Shown here in pieces: positions 37,153 through 47,758 of a DNA stretch of 64,000 nucleotides (within the stretch, counting starts at the first letter, position 1; every line of letters starts with the position of its first letter). Origin of the DNA: Drechslerella dactyloides (lineage: Eukaryota > Ascomycota > Orbiliomycetes > Orbiliales > Orbiliaceae); NCBI GenBank assembly GCA_020064725.1, contig JAGTWJ010000006.1:2108001-2172000 (forward strand). The letters are read 5' to 3'. The position numbers were made by a program, and so were the translations under genes. The notes beneath the pieces were generated by a model that did not search any database, was not told where the DNA came from, and was given only the letters and a program-made list of their open reading frames with translations.

Positions 37153-37335
37153 ACATGATTGTTTTCTTAGGAGTTCTCCATTAAGTTACATGCGTGTTTA
37201 CTAGGAGTTTTCTTTACACTGTTGTTTTACTAGGTGTTTTCTTGACATGGCTGTTTTCTTAGGAGTCCATCTGACATGTTCAGTTTATTCGGTGTGTCCT
37301 CTTCACAGACGTTTTATCGGAGCTTCCTATTCACG
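37153..37335. repeat. Degenerate tandem minisatellite, about 30-bp unit, six copies
   Basis: Successive units start with ACA(T/C) and carry a core like TGTTTTCTTAGGAGTTTTCT. The cores are at about 37160, 37194, 37224, 37251, 37283 and 37312. Unit length varies from 28 to 34 bp and copies are diverged, indicating an old tandem array just downstream of the broken F-box gene. Confidence 0.65.
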
Positions 37336-38096
37336 GAATATTCGCAACAGTCTCTTACCCCTTCCCACTCCTACGTCCACAACACCTATCTGGTTAGTTT
37401 CCTGCCTTTTAGTCGCTTTCTTTATGTTTTTAAAGGTCAATTGCTGTTTTATAAAGCTATGTGTACCTGTAAATGTGCATGTGCATGCTGGGGGGACGCT
37501 GGGATGCTGCACTGCATGTTTTCCAAAAGTTTTGACTTATACAATTGTGAACTCGTACCTTACGGGATCGATTTTGCGTCAGTCTCAATGCTAAAAAGGC
37601 CTGGTGTCGACACTGATTTTGCGTGCTGCCCTTTGCATATACGGTCGAGTTCGGTGGGGGTTTTTTTTATTAAACATTATTATTAATTCGCGAGAGCTTC
37701 CGACGGGACCCATCCATCTGATTACCGTATACCTCGTAGATAGCTATACGTACGTAACCTCTACATACCTATAATCGCTGCTCGACAGCGTGTGCTAGAT
37801 ATATATACGTACGTCTGCATAGTGGGTAATTCAGAGTCTATTCGTCAGGTCATTCGTTCGCTCGATCGCTCTCGTTCCGTAAAGTGGTATATGATTTCTG
37901 ACAAAAATGACAGAAGAGACTCGAGAAGAAAGATACACGCCACACAGCTCAACATCCGGCTACAAAAGAATAAAGAAGAATAAAAAGAAAAGGGAAAAAA
38001 TAACACATCCAAACAATATGTAAGAAGAAACGAAGAGATGGAGGATAAACAGAAAACCGCGAATGGAGAGGATATATAGGCGTGATATGGATATAG

Positions 38097-38135
38097 GTAG
38101 ACAGATAGCAGATAGATAGACAGACAGACAGATGG
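38097..38135. repeat. GATA/GACA tetranucleotide microsatellite
   Basis: Interrupted run of AGAT, GATA and AGAC units (GATAGATAGACAGACAGACA core). It lies just beyond the 3' end of the minus-strand membrane protein gene. Confidence 0.75.
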
Positions 38136-38239
38136 ATATCAGGATAATTATAACGCCGAGCTTAAGTGTCAATTTCACATCACAGCAAGCGCTCCAGTGT
38201 ACATTTTTTTGTCTTCCTCGTCAAATCCATCTATCCCGT

Positions 38240-39858
38240 CTATATCTTGCCAAATCCGTCCGTCCCATTCAGCATTGCCGACCGCTTCCGGAACGACATC
38301 CGGAATAGATACCGCTCCACTGTTCCGGCGCCCACGATTAGTAGAAAGAGGCCTGTGTACGCGCTGACCAAGTACAGTCCGGCCGGGAAAATCGCGATGA
38401 ACGTGCCGGGCAGCACGAACGGCGGGACAGGCGGCACCGGGCTTGTAATGTTGGAGAAGGCGCCGGTGACGTACTGTACTTGTGCGCCTGCGACGGATGT
38501 GTTCATGAGGCCGCCGTTGGCGGCGCCACCGACGAGCATGAGGCTGGGTGTCAGCACGAGTTTCATGATGGCGCTAGTTGTGAGGCGTTTTCATTAGCGT
38601 TTGCGTGGTATTATATATTTAATTCGTGTTGGTGATTCTATACTTACGGGTCTTTGCGGATGGTTTCGTTGGCCATGATGCCAGGGTTGACTTTACCGAT
38701 GAAGCGTAGAGCTTGCAAAAGATGCGGGGTGAACGAGCCGGGCCTCTGCGGTAACGCCTTGATAGCCGACATCATGTGCACGTCGCGCTTGTTCTTCTTG
38801 GGGACGCCGGAAGGTGCTGCGGCCGGTGCCGGGTCTGCGGATGAATTTGGAATCGCAGACCACGATGCCTTCCCCTTCTTAGGAGCGACGGCCTTAGCGG
38901 CAGCACCAGCCGGGGCGGCGGGTTTCGCTGTTGTCGAGGGCTGAGCCGCGGATGGCGCAGGTTTGGAAGCAGCAGGAGCAGGGGCAGGATTCGACGACGA
39001 CGATGCCGGCTTTGGCGCGGGCTTGGCTGCGTCTGCGGCAACCGCAGGCTTGCCCGTAGGGGCAGCCTTAGCCTTCGATGCTAGACTCGCTTTCTCAGCC
39101 TTCCTGACCTCCGCCTCCTCAGCCTCAGCGGCCAAGAAACCTATGAACTCGATCTTCTTCTCCTTCGCTGCCGCTTTGGCACCTCTGTCCAAGGCCGCTG
39201 CAGCATCCTTCACAGACGGCGGAGGATGCGGAGTCATCACCATGGCGTTCGCGACAGCGTCCGACACGACGATGTCCACGCCTTCCTCGTTCGGAGCCTC
39301 GGCAAGCTGCACCTGCGCGCCTTCGTACCGCACGCTCAACGAGATCTTGGTCCCTGCAGCCGCCCAGTCCGAGGTGCCGTTGGCGATCTTGTACAACCGA
39401 ATGTCGGATTCGAACTCCCCCGTAGAGACATTATAGTAGGGGATGTTGTAGCAGACGGCAACACCGGCCGGATCGGTGATTGTAGTGATTGTCCCGCTCA
39501 GCTTCTCAATTGGCATAGAGCAGGCAGCATTGACCTGCTTATCCCATGCTTTGGTGTCAAAGGTGCCGCTGCCAGCATTGCCGGTCTTGGGATCCGTTGT
39601 GATGATCTGGCGCCTGAACAGCTGAGCGTTCGAGTTGCCCATCTCCGAGAAGCTGCGCTTCACCAGCGAGTAGATGGTGTCGTATTTCTGCAGCCTGTGC
39701 ATGGCGTCCGCCATCATCATCGGCGACTCATCTGCGCTGCGGATGCGCAGGTCAGCCAGGGAGCCCGCATCAACGGCTGACGGGAAAGGGTCGCCGAGTG
39801 TCGGCGTGGGAAGGGCCAGGGAGAGCAGGAAGCCTGCGTTCCGCAAATATCGCTTCAT
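38240..39858 (-). CDS. Secreted, membrane-anchored Ala/Pro-rich protein
   Basis: Two minus-strand exons, 38648-39858 and 38240-38573 (intron GTAAGT...CTAG), encode 514 aa. The ATG at 39858 is preferred over an upstream in-frame start because it begins a signal peptide (MKRYLRNAGFLLSLALPTPTLGDP). A globular region of about 200 residues follows (FDTKAWDKQVNAACSMPIEKL, AVCYNIPYYNVSTGEFESDI), with two cysteines in its core. Next come a charged helix and a low-complexity Ala/Pro/Lys linker (about 245-350). The C-terminal part holds a hydrophobic helix (GTFIAIFPAGLYLVSAYTGLFLLIVGAGTV) and a short basic tail, consistent with a type I membrane protein. The family is not recognised. Extracellular display with a flexible stalk is the likely arrangement. 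Confidence 0.78.
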
Positions 39859-42800
39859 GACTCTTCCTGTTGGGGTTGACGGATGGATCCTTGCCGTGGT
39901 GTTGGATTTGTTGGAGTTCCGGCGGCCCGCGACCACTCGTTACCTTGCGTTCAAAGTTGTCCCGTCGACGTGTCTCTCTTTGGTCCCTTCTCGCTCGTCG
40001 CGATGTAGTCGTCTACTTGTTGAAATCCGTAGCCAGCCGGTATATCACAAGGAGGTGTCGTCAGGCGGGTAGGTTCGCAGCGTCCGGCGCTTTGGGTGAA
40101 AGGAGTGTGCAGCCTGTGTGAACACAAATAGTAAAGCCAGGAGGGTCCTCAAGGAAGTTGAAGATGTATTCAAAAGAGTGTAAGCTGGGCGGCCAGCGAG
40201 CGGATATTCGAATGCAAAAGCGTGTCTATTTGTCGGAACAGCAGACACGAGAAAAGAAAAGGCAAGAAGGAAAAGAAAAGAAAAAACGTCGAGGAGGTGG
40301 TGAAAAGACGACGGAGACGAAAGCAGCGAAAGGAAGAGAGGGCGCGCGCATGAGAGGGCAGGACAGGGTGCAGTATAAAAATGGAGCTGGTCGGCTCCAC
40401 ACGTTATTTGCCAGTGTTCATGCTGAAATGCGGGTCGAAATGCGCTTCAGCGCAAAACCAGACCCCCAGCAGCGCGCCAGAAGCGGCCATCAGGAGAGTC
40501 TCAGCGCTGTTTCTGTCCGGCGCCCTGGTCTGGCTAAGCTCTGCCAAGGGATGGTGGGTCAGGCCCATTGGTTGGTCCTGGCGAGGGGCCGGGCCCTGGG
40601 AAAGCAGACCCGAATCGGGTGGAGAGCTTGGCTGCAGCTTGCTCGGGAAGATGCTGCCGAAATGAAGCTGGGCTGACCTCGAGAGGGGCATGACAGCCGT
40701 TTGACGAGGGCGCCGAGATCAAAACATCAATCTACATCGTTCCTGGTGGCGTGATTCCGGACTGACAGTGGAGAGCGACGGCGGGAGAAACATCACGACA
40801 CGCCACCTGGGTGAGAAACTGAGGTTTCGAGTGTTTCGAAACCGTCGCAGGAGCGTATCAATTCGAGTTGGGCAGGTTTGTCGCGACAACACCTTCGAGG
40901 CAGCGTTTGTCGCGGACAACACCAATCCATTGACAGCTGGTGTGCCAATTGATGCCAGCCTCCGGATGGCCAAGGCAGGCAGCTGAGACTCCGATGGTTC
41001 CTTGTGTATACCATCTCCGGTGCTGCGTCGGCGCGTAGACGGGCGAAGATGGTGCTTGGGCGCTCCGCCCGGCCGTTGCCACGCTCCAGGCCGAGCTAAA
41101 AACCGTTCTCTTGGCTGGCAGCTCGAGCCCGGCCCACACTGTGCCTGGCAGGGCATCCGCATCCTCCTCGGTGGAGGCTCTCGCGCCGCGTACGAAGTAC
41201 AGACAACGGTTGTGCACGCAACCGAGGAGGTGCATGGCATGGCGTCCCGATACCGAGCTGCAGCAGCGGGTTTTTTGGGAAGACGTTCCGGTGGTTCATG
41301 ATGGCCGGATGGGCACCCTCGCCCGGGTCAGCTCTCTTCAGACTGCTCGATCTATCCCCGCGTATCTCGCAGTTGCAGTTGCATTGTCATGCATGACTTT
41401 TAAGATCGATGAATAACCGGAACGACAGCCACAGGCGGTTTTACCGGGCTTTTCTCTTGGCGATGATGAATCTCATTGGACGCGTCTGTCGGCCATGTCT
41501 TTGGCAGACCACTCGCTGCTGTCTGGATGGATGTCAGCCCACATGGCGTCTGGAGTTGTTTGGAAGTGCGTACTGACACCATTGGTGCCCACGGACCTGT
41601 CAGGCTGCGTCCCATTGGCTGCCTGGCTCGCAGTGCTCAAAGGCTACCGTGGTATCCCCTGCGATCGCCCAGCTCCTTGCTGGTTGGGCCATGGTGGTCG
41701 AACAGGGAATGCGCAGCCGAGGCGAGAGTGGGTGTTTGTTCGGTGATGTGAAGCACGGGCGGTGTCAAGAACAAATTTGAGCGAAAGGGAGAGATGGCCA
41801 GTGCAAGATTGCCAGCAGCGGCTCCTTGCAATTACGGCTGCGGGGGACGAGAAAAGTGCATTCTGGTGGATGGGATTGTGGAGAAGCGCAGGACGATGAC
41901 CTTGATTGCCTGCCGTGAGGTGGCGGGATGAGGTTGAACCAAGGCGCGTTGGCGGGTATTACGTAACGGGTTGTAACGGGCGCCAGTTCAACAAACCCAC
42001 GTCCAACGACAAAGATAAAGAGCTACAGCTCGCAGTCGATAACTGGGGATATATCGCTATCTTGTCGTCCATTTGCCGGCCGAATGGCCTCTTTACCTGT
42101 GATGGTGGCTATATCGGATAGACGTACCGAGGAGACTCCAGCCTGCTCACTATTCAATCTCAGTTGGTAATACTACTACTAGTATACCCAGCTTTATCTT
42201 CGAGTCTCATCCAATCGCGGATGCAGCCGACTGTCTACACTCCACGCAGTGCCATTGGGTCGATATTCGACATCTGGATTACGCCACCATGGTATTCTCT
42301 CGGATGCATACTCCTTTAAATTGCCCGTATCCTGGATACGGGCTCCGACGAGCTCGCGCCTGGTGGCGTGGGGGGTATGCAATCCAGGTCAGTGTCCCAG
42401 GCCCGCAAGTATTCTCCGGTTGCGCATATAATCTCTGCTTTGCATCACACACAATGGTATCGGCAATGAGTTGATATCGGAATTTGAGTACAGGCGACGA
42501 GCTCCAGCGTTCGCAATTAACCACCGTCCGCGATATGCAAACTCAAGATTTTGAACCGCAGCAAATTTGATTCACCAAAGCTCGATGTCGGATTTCCTCG
42601 GGCTTAAACGTTCGCCAAGATATTCACCAACTTGCCCTCTGCGGAGTCTCCACCGTTTAGGAAGCTCGGTCATCTTTTCTGCACACATCCTGACCGACGC
42701 TCAGGGCAAGGCCTCTACTCATGCAAACCGTCCCAGTCGGCATGCTTTTGAATTTTATCTGTCGCTGACGGCGGCAAATCGAGCACTATGATTGTATACG

Positions 42801-43647
42801 CCTACGCACTATACTGTTCCGAGCTGCGGCTGGTCAGCAAGCAAGCAGGCTTCGGTTGAGCTCACACCATGGAATATGCAACTTACACCGGAGCTAGTAC
42901 CTAAATACTTATATACTACAGCGATTATAGCCATGACGAGAGTCTCACGTATTGCACAGCGGCACTTGCACGCATCCGTATCCAGCATCTTATATGCATT
43001 TATGATACAGCACTGTATCTCAGGGGACTTGTAGCTGCACTGCGGCCCGGCTTGGCCTGCCGTATCGAAAGCAGGATGTGCAGCGATACTCCCTCCACGT
43101 AGCTGCCGCACTCGGCCGGCAGGTAGACTGAACTACTGGATGGATTCGAGTATCTGCCGGACCAGGAGAACGACCGGCTAGCTAGCAAGCCGGGTAGGGG
43201 GTCGTACTTACGCGGAGAATCTACCGAGGAGAACTCGAATTTAGGTTCGTTGCATGACCGTTGCATGCATGTAACGTGGATTACTTATACATTAAATTAA
43301 TGTACCTTGATCCTGTTACGTTGCGGTCTTACGTATCTTTTTTTCGCATTTGGTGATTTCTTTGTCGTCCTTCAAGCTTGCAAGCTTCCTCGGCCGAATG
43401 GGTGTCGCGCTCGCGATAGTGTTCCATAGACAAGTATTAACTAATAGGCATTGATACCGCCTTCCCTAAAATAATTGAAATTCGACAAATCATTGGCAGT
43501 ATCGTGCGACATCGGAGCTGGCGTTTTTTGACAGTTCTGGTTTCGTCTCGCAGCATTTCTCGTGCAGCGGGAACAGACGTCGACGTCTCATCTTCAGTCC
43601 CACAGCTTTCTATTCGATTCCTGTTTGGTGTTTCCCCTGCCGCAAAA
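39859..43647. other. Long divergent intergenic region upstream of niaD
   Basis: This 3.8 kb stretch between a minus-strand gene and niaD has no convincing coding region. The open frames between 40.1 and 41.8 kb reflect GC-rich composition and are not protein-like. A purine-rich tract at 40247-40345 reads as a pyrimidine tract for the minus gene. The niaD-proximal part has GATA-factor sites (TTATCT at 42192 and 42757, CGATAG at 43412) and an AAGCTTGCAAGCTT palindrome at 43374. No exact NirA consensus was found near niaD. Confidence 0.45.
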
Positions 43648-46553
43648 ATGGCGGTGACGACAAAAACCACAACGGCAACGCAAACGAAGCCGTTGATGCT
43701 CATTCCGCCGTCTCCCCCGCCCTCTGTCTCGGACTCGCACTCCAACTGTCCCGACGACGTCGACGCCGATGTCGACACCAAAGACGGCCTCACTGAAGAC
43801 AAATCACCATCCTTCCCGCTCCCTCCGCCTGCCAGCGACGTCTCTCCGCTCGCAATCGACAAGGACACACCGGACGCATGGGTGCCACGCGACCCGCGCC
43901 TGATCCGGCTGACGGGCCTGCACCCCTTCAACGTTGAAGCACCGCTAACCGACCTCTTCGACGCCGGCTTCATCACACCGACGGAGCTCTTCTACGTCCG
44001 CAACCATGGCGCCGTCCCACAGGTTCTCGATGACGAAATCCCCGACTGGAGTATCACTGTCGAGGGACTCGTCGAGCGTTCGATGACAATCACGCTCCGC
44101 CAGCTCCTGCAGGAATTCGAGCAGGTCACCGCGCCGATAACGATGGTCTGCGCGGGTAACAGACGGAAAGAGCAGAACGTTGTCCGCAAGACAAATGGGT
44201 TCAGCTGGGGTGCTGCGGGTGTCAGCACGGCCATCTGGACGGGTCCCATGTTGCATGATATAATAGCCCGGGCGAAACCGTTGAAGCGTGCACGGTACGT
44301 CTGCATGGAAGGCGCGGATAAGCTGCCGAATGGATACTATGGTACTAGTATCAAGTTGGCGTGGGTGAAGGATCCAGCACGGGGCATCATGCTCGCGCAC
44401 CGCATGAACGGCGAGTCGCTGACGCCGGATCATGGACGGCCACTGCGGGTCGTGATACCAGGCCAGATTGGTGGGCGGAGCGTCAAGTGGCTGAAGAGAC
44501 TGATTGTGACAGAGGCGCCGAGTGACAATTGGTACCATATCTACGATAATCGTGTGCTGCCGTAAGTCTCTTCAACCTAACATACATACATACCAATTAA
44601 CATACCTACCTCATAATTGTTGAACAATAATTAAGCAGATACTGACGGTGTGCGTGTATAGGACGATGGTGACGCCGGATATGTCCAGCCAAGACCCCAG
44701 CTGGTGGACCGACGAACGGTACGCAATCTACGACCTGTCAACGAACTCCGCGATCGCCTACCCGCAGCACGACGAGACGCTCGACCTGCGGACTGCACCC
44801 GAGGAATACACCGTTCGTGGGTATGCGTACTCTGGCGGCGGCCGTCGCATCTCCCGCGTCGAGCTGTCCATCGACGGCGGAAGCACCTGGCAGCTAGCAG
44901 AGATAACATACCCGGAAGACCGCTACCGCGCCGAGGAGTACGAGGGCGTCAGCCTCTTCGGTGGCCGGCTGGACATGTCCTGGCGGGATAACTCGCACTG
45001 TTGGTGCTTCTGGTCGCTGCAGCTGGCTGTCGCGGGACTGGGCTCCTCGGATGGGATTCTGCTCCGCGCCATGGACGAGTCGATGAACCTGCAGCCGCGG
45101 GATATGTACTGGTCCGTCCTCGGCATGATGAACAATCCGTGGTACCGCGTTGCCATCATTCGCGACGGCGACGTCCTGCGGTTTGAACACCCGACGCAGC
45201 CGGCGCTGATACCCGGCGGGTGGATGGAGCGCGTCAAGAAGGCTGGCGGGAACCCAGTGGGCGCAAACTGGGGCGAACGCACAAGCTCAGAAGACGAAGC
45301 GCCTGCCGCTGGCTCTAAAGTCAAGCCCGAAGAACCAGCTATCTCAATGACGAACGCTAGCATAGAACGCATAATTGAGTATGACGAGTTCAAGGAGCAT
45401 CAAAACGCAGAAGAACCGTGGTTCGTCGTCAACGGCGAGGTGTATGACGGCACACCGTACCTCAGCGCACACCCCGGCGGCGCGACCAGCATCGTCGCGG
45501 CAGCGGGGACAGATGCATCCGACGAGTTCCTCGCAATCCACAGCGAAACAGCAAAGGCGATGATGCAGACCTACCACATCGGCACGCTATCACCGGCCGC
45601 CGCAGCTGAACTATCTTCAAGCACCGCCATAGCCACCGCTACAGTCGCAGCGTCGACGTCGTCAACTTTTCTAAACGCAAAGGTCTGGCGGACGGTAACG
45701 CTCGTTGAAAAGACAACGGTATCACCCGACAGCCGACTGTTTACCTTCTCGCTGCACCACGACACGCAGACTCTTGGTCTCCCCGTCGGTCAGCACCTCA
45801 TGTTCCGCGTGCGAGACCCCACCTCCGGCGACGCCATCATCCGCAGCTACACACCTATCAGCGAGGTCACCGCCGCGGGTAACGTCACCTTACTCGTAAA
45901 AATCTACTTCCCAACGTCCCCCTCACAGCATGTACAAGCATACCCGGGCGGCAAGATGACGCTTGCGCTCGATGCGATGAAGATCGGGCAGACGCTCGCG
46001 GTGAAGGGACCGATCGGAAAGCTGGAATATAAAGGTCGCGGGCTGGTGTCTGTGAACGGCATCGAGAGGCGCGTGGCTGCATTCTGCATGGTGTGCGCGG
46101 GCAGCGGGGTTACGCCTATATTACAAGTTTTGCGGGCGGTGGTGCAGGATGCAGGGGACGAGACGCGGTGCGTGGTTGTGGATGGGAACCGGCGGGAGGA
46201 GGATATCCTGTGCCGGGATGAGCTGGAAGCGTTTGCCGCGGCGGCCCCGCAGAAATGCCGTATATTGTGCGTATTCTCATTGTCCTCACTTTCATTACCG
46301 TTCATCCTTTCGAGATCAAATAGATATTCTTGGGCACATTGCTAACGATATCAATTGTAGGCACACACTGTCGCAGCCGTCAGAATCGTGGACGGGGTTG
46401 AAAGGCCGCATCAACCACGACCTGATAGCTAGGGAAATGCCGCAGGAGGCGCCCATGATGGCTCTGGTGTGCGGGCCGCCCGCGCTAGAGGAGAGGGTGC
46501 GGCAAATTCTACGGAGTGAGGGCCTGGGAGAGCAAGACATGGTATTCTTCTAG
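43648..46553 (+). CDS. niaD: Assimilatory nitrate reductase [NAD(P)H]
   Basis: The enzyme reduces nitrate to nitrite in the cytosol. Exons 43648-44561, 44662-46266 and 46361-46553 encode 903 aa, the usual length. Domains in order: a Ser/Pro-rich leader; the molybdopterin oxidoreductase core (FYVRNHGAVP; Mo-ligand Cys in TMVCAGNRR near residue 167); the Moco dimerisation domain (VSLFGGRLDMSW is a later insert); cytochrome b5 with heme His in HPGG (about 575) and IHSETAK (about 596); an FAD domain (RSYTPIS near 698, GPIGKLEY near 754); and an NAD(P) domain (CAGSGVTPILQV, CGPPALEE, terminal FF). The ATG at 43648 has a good context (CAAAAATGG). Introns are canonical and phase-consistent. niiA follows 1.2 kb downstream on the same strand. 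Confidence 0.97.
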
Positions 46554-47043
46554 CCAAGAAGATACCAGGTATTACAGCGACGTGTAGATATTCTACTACC
46601 GTATATCGGCGTGTACTATTTTCGTTCTTATCTTCCTTTCAAGAATAGAGTATCCTAGACGGACCTGGTAATAGACGGGGAGTTTCACCCTTTGACCTTG
46701 ACCATCACTTTCCTTCCCGACAGTACATGTGCACATACAACTGTAGCAAAGAAGTGATTGGACCGAGTCTAAGTCCGCGGGCCTGTTGGCGTGGGTGGCG
46801 CCTAAACTCGAAGCAATCGGAGAACATCTCCGCGCGCACAGTGGAGAAACGACGACACACCATTAAATTGAGCTCACCACGCTCTACATACATACACCAC
46901 CACCTTATCTTCAACTTTTTCCTATCAGGATATTTCATCCCACGCCTGCGGTAACTTCCTGACCGGTACTCGGAGCTCATACAGCTTACGAAAACCTCTT
47001 CGCAGCATCTCCGCTGAAACCTTCTCCCGATGTATACGTATAT

Positions 47044-47051
47044 CCGCGGAG
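47044..47051 (-). promoter_or_regulatory. NirA-type binding site
   Basis: CCGCGGAG is the reverse complement of CTCCGCGG, an exact match to the Aspergillus NirA consensus CTCCGHGG. It lies about 710 bp upstream of the niiA ATG. Confidence 0.55.
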
Positions 47052-47090
47052 TTGGCAGGGAGAAAGTGAAAGTGGGTCGATCGCCTGGTC

Positions 47091-47098
47091 CTCCGAGG
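47091..47098 (+). promoter_or_regulatory. NirA-type binding site
   Basis: CTCCGAGG matches the NirA consensus CTCCGHGG exactly. It lies 40 bp from the inverted copy at 47044. Confidence 0.55.
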
Positions 47099-47758
47099 AG
47101 CTTCGAATCAAGACACCGCGAATGAACGAACTGGAGTCGTAAGCTCACGTACAGCGGAGACGCCGCAGCGGTCGGCGGTTGAATTTTCTGAGGATGGATT
47201 CGGATTGCTCTCTCGCGTCGGAAATGCGAGAGCAGGTGTATCCGTGGTGCGAAACGTTAAAATTCACCCCACGCGAGACAGCGCTGCCGACGCACGCACG
47301 CCCGTTATGCATGCACGCACGCACTGCTGACGGCCACCGCAGTCCGAGAGGAAGGCCGGAAAGCAAAGAGTTGATTCAGGAGAAATAAAGCTCAGGGAAA
47401 GGGGTTGTTCATGGCAATTGGGTGATTCAGCTATCAGCAGAGATCGGATTTGTCGTTATCGCGGTTGGCGGCCTGCGGCCTGGCCAGGTCGCACCGTGCG
47501 ATGCTGCCCGTCGTCTTGCATACATATTCCAGCGAATATGCCGACTTCAAAGCTGCGGTTAGAACCTAAACGTTCAATTAATGTCAATTGATCATACTAC
47601 GGTTACAAAGTACTCTCTCGATCTCGTACTCAACCGACGGCTATAGGCGATATTCGCGTCTGCAGTTCGGCAGCGCCGCCGTTTCTACGGTCCTCGGCAG
47701 GCGCACGCGAAGCTTCACGATACCCGAACCTCGCTCGCCTCTCGGCAACGACGGCAAA

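Larger units (their letters stand above)
37081..38239. other. Repeat-bearing intergenic region
   Basis: No gene is supported. It contains the degenerate minisatellite at 37153-37335 and the GATA/GACA microsatellite at 38097-38135, described separately. Confidence 0.55.
46554..47758. promoter_or_regulatory. niaD-niiA intergenic control region
   Basis: This 1.2 kb region is the niiA promoter and niaD 3' region. GATA-factor (AreA-type HGATAR) sites, all in reverse orientation, occur at 46628-46633, 46905-46910, 46922-46927, 47431-47436 and 47456-47461. Two NirA-type sites lie at 47044-47051 and 47091-47098. This combination is the known signature of nitrate-induced, ammonium-repressed promoters in filamentous ascomycetes. 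A CACG-rich stretch lies near 47290-47325. Confidence 0.6.

Noticed and set aside
40158..41416. Several 100-170 residue frames on both strands upstream of niaD
   Set aside because: Frames on both strands are open together because the DNA is GC-rich. None has splice partners, conserved motifs or a good start context.
43437..45393. Long minus-strand open frames across niaD
   Set aside because: They are shadows of the GC-rich niaD coding sequence with Arg/Ser-rich text and no splice-consistent gene model.
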